NCBI RefSeq assembly: GCF_025460765.1
Contig: NZ_JAMWEG010000023.1
Location: forward strand, 1 to 64,000
Origin: Micromonospora sp. MA102
Lineage (GTDB): Bacteria > Actinomycetota > Actinomycetes > Mycobacteriales > Micromonosporaceae
DNA: 64,000 nt
Direction: 5' to 3'
Every line of letters starts with the position of its first letter. Position 1 is the stretch's first letter. Below the pieces are notes generated by a model. It had not been told where the DNA came from, searched no databases, and was given only the letters and a program-made list of their open reading frames with translations. Of this stretch, positions 30,330 to 39,018 are shown piece by piece. The translations under genes were made by a program, and so were the position numbers.

Positions 30330-32887
30330 CCGACATGATCATGAGTACCGTCTCCGACGCCCGGCTCGTGCTGGGCACCGCGCCGACCGCGCTACTCGGA
30401 GCGGTCGCGGCGGATCCCGGGCGCCCCCTCGCCGTCGGCGTGACGGGCCCCGGCGGTCACGGCAAGACCGCCCTGCTCCGGGCGCTGGCGCGGGCGCACC
30501 TCGACGCGGGCGGCACGGTGCGGGAAGGCGCTCCGGGCCCGGACCACCCGGTCGACCCCGAGGCCGTGCTGCTCGTCGACGACGCGCACCTGCTGGACGC
30601 CGCGCGCCTCGAGACGCTGCGCCGGCTGGTGGTCGGCGGCCGGCACCGGCTGCTGGTCGGTTACCGCCCGTGGCCCCGGCCGGCGGGCCTGGCCGGGCTG
30701 GCCGAGGCGCTGAAACGGGACGGGCAGCAGGTCGCGCTCGACCCGTTCACCGTCGAGCAGACCCGCGACTACCTCACCGGCGTACCCGACCTCGGCCGGG
30801 AAGGCGAGCTGGCCGCGTTCGTGCACGCGCAGACCGGTGGCGTGCCGCGGGACGTCGAGCGGCTGGCCCGTGGGCTGGGCGGGTCGGAGAGCCCGCCCGG
30901 CCTTCCGGTCGAGCCGCCGCGGGCGGCCCTCCTCGCGTTCGGGCCGGACCTGGAGGAGCTGCCGCAGGACGTCCGGCGGCTGCTGCTGGCCGTCGCCGCG
31001 GGCGTCCCGCTGCCTGTGGACCTGCTCGGCCCGCTGCTCGACCGGGAGCCGGCCTCGGTGGACGAGCTGGTGGCGTACACCAGGGCGGCGGGCCTGCTCG
31101 GCGCGGACGGCCGGCTCGCGCCGATCGTGCGGCGGGCGGTGGTCGCGCTCAGCCCGGCCACCGAACGCACCGCGATCTGGCGCCGCCTCACCGAGGTGCA
31201 GCTCGGTCGTGGTGCGGCGGTGCTCCCGCTGGTCCGGTCGTTGCGGGCGGCCGGCGCCCTCGACGACTGCCCGGCCGCGGCGCTGGAGGCAGCGGCCGAA
31301 GAGGCGCTGGGCGGTGAGCCGGCGCTCTCCGCCGAGCTGTTCGCGGCGGCCACCGCCGGAGGGCTGCCGGCCGGCGCCCGCCAGGCCGTCGCCGCGGCGC
31401 TCGCCGGCGACCTGGAGGCCGCGCTGCGGCTGGCGAACCGGCTGCTCGCGACGGCCCCGCCGGCCGTGCGGGCGGAGGCGGCCACGGTGGCCGCGACGGC
31501 GCTGGCGCACCGGGGCCAGGTGGAGCGCAGCGTCGAGCTGTACCGGTGGTCCGGCCTCGCACCGTCCGCGGCGTTCGCCACCGTCGGGGCGCTCGCTCTC
31601 GGCCGCCCGGCCGCGGGCGTCGACCTGCCCGACGACCCGGCCGGCGGGCCGCCGACCCTGCACGCCAGCGCCGCGCGGCTGATGGCCGAGGGGGTACGCG
31701 AGAGCCTCACCGCCCCGCCGACCAGCGCCCTGTCCCGGCTGGTGCAGGCCACCGCGCTGCTGGAGCCGGACGGGCGCCGGGTGCTCCTGCCGGACAGCCC
31801 GGCCGCGCTCGCCGCGTTGACCGCGATCCACTGTGCCGAGCTGGACATCGCCGAGGGGGTGCTGGAGCGGGCCGTGACGACCGGAATCGGTGGGCCGCTG
31901 ATGGCCCACCGGCACCGGTTGCTGCAGGCCTGGATCCTGATGGTGCGCGGCCAGACGGCCGCCGCGGCCGACCGCCTCGCCGCGGTGACCGCCGGTGACC
32001 GGGTGCTGGAGTCGCGCGACCTGCTCCTGACCAGTGCGCTCCGACTCGGCATCGCCCGGCGCAACAGCGACGTCGCGGGGCTGCAGCGCGGGTGGGGCCC
32101 GGCGCTGGAGGCCGTGGTCCGGCACCCGGTGGACCTGTTCACGCTGCTGCCGCTGGGCGAGCTGGCGGTGGCCGGCGCCCGGCTGGGCGACCTGGCCCGG
32201 TTGGAGCCCCACCTGCGCGAGGGGTGGCTGCTGCTGGACCGGCTCGGCGGCCCGGCGCTGTGGAGCGCGCCGCTGCACTGGACCGGACTGCACGCCGCCA
32301 TCCTCACCGAGGAGCCGGCGGTCGCCGACGCGCACGTCGCCGCCCTGCTCGCCGCCGCCGACCACAGCCGGTACGCCGCCGTGGCCGCCGGTGCCGCCAC
32401 GGTCTGGGTCGAGGTGCTGCGCGGCGTCGTGGACCCGGTCCGGGTGGAGGCCGCCGCCCGTGGGCTGCACGACGCCGGGCTGTGCTGGGACGCGGCCCGC
32501 CTCGCCGGGCAGGCCGCGATCCGCACCTCGGACCGGCGTGCCATGACCACCCTGCTGGAGTGCGCCCGGGTGCTCCAGGCCCGGTCGCCCGCCCGCGCGG
32601 ACGGCGCGGGTGACGGCGCGACGCCGGTGGCCGACGCCGGCCCCACCCGGTACCGGCTCAGCGACCGGGAGCACGAGGTGGCCGAGCTGGTGCTGGCCGG
32701 CCTGACCTACCGGGAGATCGGCGACCGGCTCTTCATCTCGGCGAAGACGGTGGAGCACCACGTGGCACGGATGCGGTCCCGGCTCAACTGCGCCAACCGG
32801 GCCGAGCTGCTGGCCCTGCTGCGCACCGTGGTGACGGACCGGTCGAGCGCCGGCCGGCAGCCGTGGCCGGAACGGGACCCGCGGTGA
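30326..32887 (+). CDS. STAND/LuxR-type transcriptional regulator, IniR-like
   Basis: 853 residues. The N-terminal P-loop domain has GPGGHGKTAL (residues 41-50) and a Walker B LLVDDAHLL. A long helical repeat region follows, and the C-terminal LuxR HTH reads SDREHEVAELVLAGLTYREI, FISAKTVEHHVARMRSRL. This is the layout of MalT/STAND activators and of mycobacterial IniR (Rv0339c, 832 residues), an activator of iniBAC. Its place beside an iniBAC-like operon makes it the probable activator. It overlaps both neighbours (ATGA before, GTGA after), so stoichiometry with the Hsp70-like protein and the kinase is likely. Confidence 0.85.
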   Translation: MTDMIMSTVSDARLVLGTAPTALLGAVAADPGRPLAVGVTGPGGHGKTALLRALARAHLDAGGTVREGAPGPDHPVDPEAVLLVDDAHLLDAARLETLRRLVVGGRHRLLVGYRPWPRPAGLAGLAEALKRDGQQVALDPFTVEQTRDYLTGVPDLGREGELAAFVHAQTGGVPRDVERLARGLGGSESPPGLPVEPPRAALLAFGPDLEELPQDVRRLLLAVAAGVPLPVDLLGPLLDREPASVDELVAYTRAAGLLGADGRLAPIVRRAVVALSPATERTAIWRRLTEVQLGRGAAVLPLVRSLRAAGALDDCPAAALEAAAEEALGGEPALSAELFAAATAGGLPAGARQAVAAALAGDLEAALRLANRLLATAPPAVRAEAATVAATALAHRGQVERSVELYRWSGLAPSAAFATVGALALGRPAAGVDLPDDPAGGPPTLHASAARLMAEGVRESLTAPPTSALSRLVQATALLEPDGRRVLLPDSPAALAALTAIHCAELDIAEGVLERAVTTGIGGPLMAHRHRLLQAWILMVRGQTAAAADRLAAVTAGDRVLESRDLLLTSALRLGIARRNSDVAGLQRGWGPALEAVVRHPVDLFTLLPLGELAVAGARLGDLARLEPHLREGWLLLDRLGGPALWSAPLHWTGLHAAILTEEPAVADAHVAALLAAADHSRYAAVAAGAATVWVEVLRGVVDPVRVEAAARGLHDAGLCWDAARLAGQAAIRTSDRRAMTTLLECARVLQARSPARADGAGDGATPVADAGPTRYRLSDREHEVAELVLAGLTYREIGDRLFISAKTVEHHVARMRSRLNCANRAELLALLRTVVTDRSSAGRQPWPERDPR

Positions 32888-34827
32888 GCCGGCCGGCCGG
32901 GCCGCCCCGGGCCGGTGACCGGCGGACCCGCCTGAAGCTCGGCGCGCTGGCCGCCGTGCTGCTGACCCTCTGGGCGTACGCGGCCGTGCTGACCGGCCGC
33001 GACGCCGCCGGCCTCGTGCGGGTCCGGGCCCTGGCGGACACCCTCGGCCAGCCCACCGACCTGCTGATCCTCGACCTCCAGCTCGAACGCCGGCTGACCG
33101 CCGAGACGATCGCGGGCGCCGGGCGGACGCGGGCCGCCCTGGCCGAGGCGCGGGACCGGACGGACGGCGCCGTCGCCCCGGTGCGCGCGTTCACCGGGGG
33201 CCACGACCCGCGCCTGCTCACGGCGGGCGCGGTGCGGGACCGGGCCGCCGAACTGGTCCGGCAGTTGACCGGGCTGGCCACCCTGCGGTCCGAGGTGGAC
33301 GGCGGGCGGCTCGACCGGCCCAGCGCGGTCGCCGCGTACGACCGGCTGGTCGACGCCGCCTTCGCGGTGTACGGCCCGGAGTGGGGCGGCCACGAGGACG
33401 GACTGGCCGCCGAGACCCGGGCCGTCGTCGCGCTGGCCCGGGCCCGCGAGCTGCTCGCCCGCGAGGACACACTGGTGACCGCCGCCCTGGCCGGCGGCGC
33501 GATCGGCGACGACGACCGGCGCCGCCTGGCCGAGCTGGTGACCGTTCAGCGGTACGCCCGGACGACGGCCGCCGCCGCGCTGCCGGCCGGCGGACGGGAC
33601 CAGCACCGGCGGCTGGTGGAGGGCCCCCGGTTCGCCGGCCTGCTGCGGCTGGAGGAACGGCTGCTCCGGGCCGCGGACGCCGGTGGCACGACCGGGGTCA
33701 GCACGCGGAGCTGGCGGGAGGCCGCCGACCCGGCCCTGAGCGGGCTGCGGGACCTGGTGACCGCCGCGGCCCGGAGCAGCGTCGAACGGGCCGCGCCGGG
33801 CGCCGCGCTGGTGGTCACCCGGACCGGCCTGGTGGTGGGGCTCGGGCTCATCGCCGTGCTCGTCGTGCTGGTCGGCTCGGCCCGTACCGTCCGCCGCCCG
33901 ACCGACGGGCCGGACCGCCCGGCAACCGGCCCCCGGGCGGGCACCCCGGGCGACGCCGGTTCTGCGCCGGCGGTGACCGCCACGGGCGAGCTGTTCCTGC
34001 GGCTGACCCGGCGCAACCAGGCCCTCCTGCGCGAGCAGCTCGACCTGCTGGGCGCGATGGAACGGCGGGACCGGACGGCGGAGGAGACGGCCGACCTGTT
34101 CCGGCTCGACCACCTCGCCACCCGGATCCGGCGCAACGTGGAGAAGCTGGTGATCCTCGCCGGCGCGGAGCCGGCCCGCCGCTGGCGTCGGCCGGTGCCG
34201 CTGCTCGACGTGGTGCGCGGGGCGGTCGCCGAGGTGCCGGACTACCACCGCGTCCTGGTCGCGCCGCACTGGCCGTGGACGCTCGCCGGTTCCGGCGTCA
34301 CCGACGTCGTCCACCTGCTGGCCGAGCTCCTCGAGAACGGGTTGGCCTGCTCCCCGGAGCACACCACCGTCCGGGTCGCCGTCGAGCCGGTGCCGCAGGG
34401 CTGCGCCGTGGTGATCCTCGACGACGGACCCGGCCTGGACGCCGCCGCGCTGGCCGAGGCGAACCGGATCCTGGGCGCTCCACCACCGGACGGCCCGCCC
34501 TGCGAACGCGCCGGGCTGCACGTCGCCGCCCTCCTCGCCGCCCGGTGCGGCGCCCGGCTGTCGCTGCGGCCCGGCCCGCGCGGCGGAACCGCCGCCGTGG
34601 TCCTGCTGCCGCCCGGTCTGGTCGCCGCAACCCCGCCCTCTGGCGGCCCGGCGGCCGGCGGCGGTGCGGCCGGGCCGGCGCCGGCTCCGACCCCGCATCC
34701 GCCGGCCGCGACGGTCCCCGGCGGTGCGCTGCCCACCCGGATCCGCCGGTCCGGGGCGGTCCGGCCCGCACCCACCGACCCCGACACCCTCCGAGACAAC
34801 GCTCCGCAACAGCGGGAGAGGACCTAG
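32884..34827 (+). CDS. Conservon-type sensor histidine kinase (CvnA-like)
   Basis: 647 residues. A membrane helix (LGALAAVLLTLWAYAAVL), an all-helical extracytoplasmic nitrate/nitrite-sensor-like region (about 30-300) and a second helix (GLVVGLGLIAVLVVLVG) come first. The cytoplasmic kinase follows, with phosphoacceptor region LFRLDHLATRIRRNVEKL, N box ELLENGLACSPEH and G box ILDDGPGLD. A ~90-residue Pro/Ala tail ends it. These features are typical of CvnA proteins in Cvn conservons. The start overlaps the regulator stop as GTGA, and roadblock and DUF742 genes follow directly. Confidence 0.87.
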   Translation: MSRPAGPPRAGDRRTRLKLGALAAVLLTLWAYAAVLTGRDAAGLVRVRALADTLGQPTDLLILDLQLERRLTAETIAGAGRTRAALAEARDRTDGAVAPVRAFTGGHDPRLLTAGAVRDRAAELVRQLTGLATLRSEVDGGRLDRPSAVAAYDRLVDAAFAVYGPEWGGHEDGLAAETRAVVALARARELLAREDTLVTAALAGGAIGDDDRRRLAELVTVQRYARTTAAAALPAGGRDQHRRLVEGPRFAGLLRLEERLLRAADAGGTTGVSTRSWREAADPALSGLRDLVTAAARSSVERAAPGAALVVTRTGLVVGLGLIAVLVVLVGSARTVRRPTDGPDRPATGPRAGTPGDAGSAPAVTATGELFLRLTRRNQALLREQLDLLGAMERRDRTAEETADLFRLDHLATRIRRNVEKLVILAGAEPARRWRRPVPLLDVVRGAVAEVPDYHRVLVAPHWPWTLAGSGVTDVVHLLAELLENGLACSPEHTTVRVAVEPVPQGCAVVILDDGPGLDAAALAEANRILGAPPPDGPPCERAGLHVAALLAARCGARLSLRPGPRGGTAAVVLLPPGLVAATPPSGGPAAGGGAAGPAPAPTPHPPAATVPGGALPTRIRRSGAVRPAPTDPDTLRDNAPQQRERT

Positions 34828-35274
34828 ATGACGCATTCAGCGGTCGCCACCGACAGCCTGGCCGCCGCCCTGGACGGGCTGGTCGACCGGGTTCCGGGGG
34901 CCGAGGTCGCCGTGGTGCTCTCCCCCGACGGGCTGCTGCTCGGCCGGTCCCGGCACGTCGAGGACCAGCTCGCCGAGCAGGTCGCCAGCCTGGTCAGCGG
35001 GCTGTACGCGTTGGGACAGGCCGCCGGCCGGGTGTGCGTGGCCGGCGGGCTGCGGCAGGTCGTCGTGCAGATGGCGCGCTCGTTCGTGTTCGTCGCCACC
35101 ACCCGGGGCGGAGCGATCCTCACCGTCCGGATGGGTGGTGACGCCGACGTCGGCGACATGGCGTACGAGGTGGCGCTGTTCGCGGCGCAGGCCGAGCGGG
35201 CCCTGCCCGTCTACCTCGAACCGGCGCCGACGGTGACAGGCGGGATCAGCGGTGCGCACCACTGGAGACCATGA
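34828..35274 (+). CDS. Roadblock/LC7 domain protein (CvnB-like)
   Basis: 148 residues with the roadblock/LC7 fold (AAALDGLVDRVPGAEVAVVLSPDGLLLG ... HVEDQLAEQVASLVSGLYALG). It begins at the base after the kinase stop codon. In conservons CvnB pairs with CvnC and with a Ras-like GTPase CvnD in a heterotrimeric-G-protein-like complex. Here the DUF742 partner follows with a 23-bp overlap, but the GTPase is missing. Confidence 0.92.
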   Translation: MTHSAVATDSLAAALDGLVDRVPGAEVAVVLSPDGLLLGRSRHVEDQLAEQVASLVSGLYALGQAAGRVCVAGGLRQVVVQMARSFVFVATTRGGAILTVRMGGDADVGDMAYEVALFAAQAERALPVYLEPAPTVTGGISGAHHWRP

Positions 35275-35632
35275 CGAGGCCTGGTACGACGAGGACGCCG
35301 GGCCGGTGGCCCGGCCGTACACGGTGACGCGCGGCCGTCTCACGTCCGACCACGGTCAGCTCGATCTGATCTCCCTCGTGGTGGCCCGGCGGATGGCCCC
35401 TGCCTCCGCACAGCTGTTTCCCGAACAGGCCCGCATAATCGAGCGGTGCCACCGTCCACTGTCGGTGGCGGAGGTCGCTGCCGACCTGGAGCTGCCGTTG
35501 GGTACCGTCCGGGTACTGCTCGGCGATCTGCTGGAGGCGGGCCTGGTCGAGACGCACGAGCCACCGTCACTGTCCGGGGCGCCGTCCAGGGAGCTGCTCG
35601 AGGCGCTGCTCGACGGCCTCCGCACGCTGTGA
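35252..35632 (+). CDS. DUF742 protein (CvnC-like)
   Basis: 126 residues. The family signature is complete: VARPYTVTRGRLTSDHGQLDLISLVVA, then a winged-helix-like ERCHRPLSVAEVAADLELPLGTVRVLLGDLLEAGLV. GTG 35252 is the only in-frame start before the conserved region and overlaps the roadblock gene by 23 bp. CvnC proteins carry a degenerate DNA-binding-like domain; whether it binds DNA or protein is unresolved. Confidence 0.92.
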   Translation: MRTTGDHDEAWYDEDAGPVARPYTVTRGRLTSDHGQLDLISLVVARRMAPASAQLFPEQARIIERCHRPLSVAEVAADLELPLGTVRVLLGDLLEAGLVETHEPPSLSGAPSRELLEALLDGLRTL

Positions 35633-35701
35633 CGGCGGAGACCGCCGGGCCCGGAGACCGCGGCCTCCGGCCCGATGGACGACCTGAAGGGGGAAGGCCC
35701 A

Positions 35702-36448
35702 GTGCCGGCACCACCGTCCCCGCCACGGCGGACCCTGCCGCTCATCCTGTTGGACGGGCTCGTCGCCGCGGTCGGTGCCGTGCGTCGCGCTCTCGTCGGC
35801 CGGCGTGACGGCTCGCGACTCGCGTTCGTGGCGATCGCCGCCTCGCTGGGGGTGCTGCTGGCGACGGCGTACTCGATCGTCACGGTGCTGCGCACGCCGG
35901 AGCGGCTGAGCCCGGTGGCCGTCGGGCCGGCCGGCAGCGTGCCGGCGACCGGCCCGGTGGCGACCGGGACGCCGGAGGAGCGGCCGGAGCCAAACGACGC
36001 CACCCCGCGGACGTCCACACCGCCGGTGACCACGGCGGCACCCGGGGCCCCCGTCCCGCCGGCCGCACGGCCCTCGGCCGGGGCGCCGTCGCCGACCACC
36101 CCGGCGCCACCGCCACCCGTCCCGCTGGGAGCCGCCTTCGCCGTCGAGGACAACGCCCTGCTCAGCTACGGCGCCGCGGTGACGATCGACAATCCGGGTA
36201 CGGAGCCGGCACCGGCCTGGACCCTCGTGGTCGTGCTGCCCCGCGACTCGCTCCGGGTCACCTCCGTCACCGGGGCCCGGGCCAGCCGGGACGGCGCGAC
36301 GTGGACGTTCGTGCCGGACGGGGACACCGGCCGGGTGCCGGGCGGCGGCACGGTGCGCGTCACGTTCCGGGTGACCGGCGCGGCGATCAGCGCCACGCCC
36401 ACGGCGTGCACCATCGACGGTGCCGCCTGCGCGGGCCTGCGGGACTGA
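35702..36448 (+). CDS. Membrane-anchored protein with CBM2-like domain
   Basis: 248 residues: a membrane helix (LAFVAIAASLGVLLATAYSIV), a ~90-residue Pro/Thr/Ala-rich stalk, and a C-terminal ~100-residue beta domain (LLSYGAAVTIDNPGTEPAPAWTLVVVL ... GGTVRVTFRVTG, with CTIDGAAC) like carbohydrate-binding module family 2. Such a stalk and domain would face the cell wall. GTG 35702 has GGGGGAAGG seven bases upstream and is preferred over ATG 35675. It takes the position where a conservon normally encodes its Ras-like GTPase (CvnD). Glycan binding is inferred. Confidence 0.75.
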   Translation: MPAPPSPPRRTLPLILLDGLVAAVGAVRRALVGRRDGSRLAFVAIAASLGVLLATAYSIVTVLRTPERLSPVAVGPAGSVPATGPVATGTPEERPEPNDATPRTSTPPVTTAAPGAPVPPAARPSAGAPSPTTPAPPPPVPLGAAFAVEDNALLSYGAAVTIDNPGTEPAPAWTLVVVLPRDSLRVTSVTGARASRDGATWTFVPDGDTGRVPGGGTVRVTFRVTGAAISATPTACTIDGAACAGLRD

Positions 36449-36464
36449 CCGGCGGGTCGGCGCC

Positions 36465-36845
36465 TCAGTCGCGGGCGGCGGACGGGACCGCGCAGGCCGC
36501 GGTGCCGCCGGGCAGGCGGTGGCGGTTGCGGGCCACCCAGCGGTACGCGGGCCAGGCGGCGGCGCGTACCGGGGGGAACCGGAGACCGGCCCCGGCGGTC
36601 CGCCAGAGCGGGTTGCTGTCGCCGAGCAGCCGGGCGATGGCGTCCGGGCCCGCGGCGCGTACGCCGTCCGCGCCGACCCACTGCACCGCCTCGTCGCACT
36701 CGGCGACGGTCAGGCCGAGCGCGTCGAGGTCGGCGAACTGCCAGGGCAGCACCCGGGCGCGGGTCGGGATCCACCGCTCGATGATCCGCGCGCACTTGGT
36801 GCAGAACGCGCAGTCGCCGTCGTAGACGAAGGTCGACGTCTCCAT
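36465..36845 (-). CDS. DCC family thiol-disulfide oxidoreductase-like protein
   Basis: 126 residues. It opens VYDGDCAFCTKCARIIERW, the DxDCxxC motif defining the DCC (YuxK) family, and ends with a short hydrophobic/basic helix. These are thioredoxin-fold proteins whose redox partner is unknown. ATG 36845 is chosen because the conserved motif begins six residues in; a longer upstream frame is not credible. It is divergent from the radical SAM gene with a 92-bp gap. Confidence 0.85.
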   Translation of the reverse strand: METSTFVYDGDCAFCTKCARIIERWIPTRARVLPWQFADLDALGLTVAECDEAVQWVGADGVRAAGPDAIARLLGDSNPLWRTAGAGLRFPPVRAAAWPAYRWVARNRHRLPGGTAACAVPSAARD

Positions 36846-36912
36846 GCCCCCATCCTGCACCCCGCCGTGCCCACTCCGGTGGCCGGTGTCCGGCGGGTCA
36901 CTTGCGCTTCGT

Positions 36913-36928
36913 TCGTACGCGTGTTCGA
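36913..36928 (+). promoter_or_regulatory. LexA-like SOS box before the radical SAM gene
   Basis: TCGTAC-GCGT-GTTCGA matches the actinobacterial LexA consensus TCGAAC-N4-GTTCGA at 11 of 12 defined positions. It ends 9 bp before the ATG, so LexA would block transcription or initiation. Confidence 0.7.
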
Positions 36929-36937
36929 ATGAAGCAC

Positions 36938-38974
36938 ATGCGCTGGGACAACCTCTCCGCTCCCCCGGACGAGGGGACTCCCGACGGGGCAGCGCCGGCG
37001 GCTCCACCCCTGCCGCTGGCGCTCCCCGGCGCGATCGCCCGCACGTTCGACACCCCCGGCTTCGCCGGCATGACCTTCTACGAGGTGCGGGCCAAGTCGA
37101 TCATCAATCGGGTGCCGGGCCAGTCCCGCGTCCCGTTCGAGTGGACGATCAACCCCTACCGCGGCTGCTCCCACGCGTGTGTGTACTGCGTCGCTGGTGA
37201 AACACCGATCCTCATGGCCGACGGGCGCACGAAGCCGATTAGCGAGCTGGCGGTCGGCGACCGGATCTACGGCACCGAGCGGCGGGGCGCCTACCGGCAC
37301 TACGTGGTCACCACCGTGCGGGCCAAGTGGTCGACGGTGAAGCGGGCCCACCGGGTGACGCTGGAGGACGGCACCACGCTGGTCGCCAGCGGCGACCACC
37401 GGTTCCTCACCGAGCGCGGCTGGAAGCACGTGACCGGCAGCATGCGGGGTGGCGGCCGGCGGCCCTACCTGACCACCCGCAACCGCCTGCTCGGCACGGG
37501 CGGGTTCGCCTCCGCCCCGAAGCGCTCGGCCGACTACCGGCGGGGCTACCTCTGCGCGCTGGTGCGCGACGCCGACCATCCGGGCAGCCGCTTCCGGCTG
37601 GCCACGGCCGACGAGGAGGCGCTGGAGCGCGCGGAGCGGTTCCTCGCCGACGCCGGGATCGGCGCGGAGCGGGTGGCCGGCCCGCCGGTCCGCGCCGCCC
37701 GCCGGTCGACGACCCCGATCCGCACCGCCCGTCCCGGCGACGCCGAGGCGGTCGCCGGGCTGATCCGTCCCGACGACGAGCCGACCGACGACTGGTGGCT
37801 GGGCTTCCTGGCCGGCACCTTCGACGCCGCCGGCAGTTGCCGGCGGGGCGTGTTCCGGATCACGGTGGGCGACGACGGGGGCCTGCGCCGGGCGGCCACC
37901 GCCCTGGACCGGTTCGGCTTCCGGTGGGCGCTCGACGACCCGGGCAACCTCAACCGGGCCCGCCAGCTCCGGCTGACCGGTGGCCTGCCGGAGCGGCTGC
38001 GCTTCTTCCACCTGACCGACCCGGCGGTCACCCGCAAGCGTTCGATCGAGGGCATGGCGCTCAAGTGCCGGGCCCGGCTGCGGGTGGCGAGCATCGAGGA
38101 TCTCGGGCTGGAGCTTCCGCTCTGGGACATCACCACCGGCACCGGTGACTTCATCGCCAACGGGGTGGTCAGCCACAACTGCTTCGCCCGCAACACGCAC
38201 ACCTACCTCGACCTCGACGCCGGCGCGGACTTCGACCGGAAGGTGATCGTCAAGGTCAACGCCGGCGAGTTGGTCCGCCGTGAGCTGGCCGCGCCGAAGT
38301 GGCGCGGTGCGCACATCGCCATGGGCACCAACGTGGACTGCTACCAGCGGGCCGAGGGGCGCTACGAGCTCATGCCGCAGATCCTCGCGGCGCTGCGCGA
38401 CTTCGCCAACCCGTTCTCCATCCTGACCAAGGGCACCCTGCTGCTGCGGGACCTGCCGCTGCTGCGCCAGGCCGCCGAGGTGACCCGGGTCGGGTTGTCC
38501 TACTCGGTGGGGTTCGTGGACGAGGCGCTGTGGCGGGCCGTCGAGCCGGGCACGCCGAGCCCGCGTCGCCGCCTCGACGCCGTCCGCCGGCTCACCGACG
38601 CCGGCTTCTCCGTCGGGGTGCTCATGGCGCCGATCCTGCCGGGGCTCAGCGACGACGACGAGTCGATCGACGCGACGGTCGCCGCGGTCGCCGCGTCCGG
38701 GGCCACCAGCGTCACCCCGCTGCCGCTGCACCTGCGCCCCGGCGCCCGCGAGTGGTACGCGCGCTGGCTGGCCCGCGAGTTCCCGCACCTGGTCCCCCGC
38801 TACCGGCAGCTCTACCAGGCCGGGGCGTACGCGCCGCAGGCCTACCAGCGGGAGGTGACCGCGCGGGTGCGGATGGCGGCCCGCCGGCACGGGCTGCACC
38901 GGGGCGAGGTCGGCGACAACCGGCAGCTGCCCGAGCCGCCCGCCCCGGCGGCCGAGCAGCTGTCCCTGCTGTGA
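36938..38974 (+). CDS. Rv2578c-family radical SAM protein interrupted by an intein
   Basis: 678 residues before splicing, 347 after. The host protein starts MRWDNLSAPP. Its radical SAM cluster motif is split: RGCSHACVY precedes the intein and CFARNTHTYLDLD follows it, so only splicing restores the CxxxCxxC set for the 4Fe-4S cluster. The remainder (KVIVKVNAGELVRREL, MGTNVDCYQRAEGRYELM, GVLMAPILPGLSDDDESI) matches the uncharacterised Rv2578c family, distantly like spore photoproduct lyase. ATG 36938 fits the family N-terminus (ATG 36929 also possible). The LexA-like box upstream suggests DNA-damage induction, as I recall for Rv2578c. Confidence 0.92.
   Translation: MRWDNLSAPPDEGTPDGAAPAAPPLPLALPGAIARTFDTPGFAGMTFYEVRAKSIINRVPGQSRVPFEWTINPYRGCSHACVYCVAGETPILMADGRTKPISELAVGDRIYGTERRGAYRHYVVTTVRAKWSTVKRAHRVTLEDGTTLVASGDHRFLTERGWKHVTGSMRGGGRRPYLTTRNRLLGTGGFASAPKRSADYRRGYLCALVRDADHPGSRFRLATADEEALERAERFLADAGIGAERVAGPPVRAARRSTTPIRTARPGDAEAVAGLIRPDDEPTDDWWLGFLAGTFDAAGSCRRGVFRITVGDDGGLRRAATALDRFGFRWALDDPGNLNRARQLRLTGGLPERLRFFHLTDPAVTRKRSIEGMALKCRARLRVASIEDLGLELPLWDITTGTGDFIANGVVSHNCFARNTHTYLDLDAGADFDRKVIVKVNAGELVRRELAAPKWRGAHIAMGTNVDCYQRAEGRYELMPQILAALRDFANPFSILTKGTLLLRDLPLLRQAAEVTRVGLSYSVGFVDEALWRAVEPGTPSPRRRLDAVRRLTDAGFSVGVLMAPILPGLSDDDESIDATVAAVAASGATSVTPLPLHLRPGAREWYARWLAREFPHLVPRYRQLYQAGAYAPQAYQREVTARVRMAARRHGLHRGEVGDNRQLPEPPAPAAEQLSLL
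37187..38179 (+). other. Intein with LAGLIDADG endonuclease domain
   Basis: 331 residues in frame within the radical SAM gene. It begins CVAGETPIL (Cys1, block A), has a block B SGDHRFLT, and ends DFIANGVVSHN directly before Cys (block F, with penultimate His and terminal Asn). The host +1 residue is Cys. A dodecapeptide motif LGFLAGTFDAAG (intein residues 205-216) and a degenerate first copy (about 117-131) mark a DOD homing endonuclease. All residues needed for splicing are present; endonuclease activity is less certain because the first motif is decayed. Confidence 0.95.
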
Positions 38975-39018
38975 CCGGGAGCGCGGCCGTCCGCCGCCGG
39001 CGGGGCTAGGCTCGGCTG

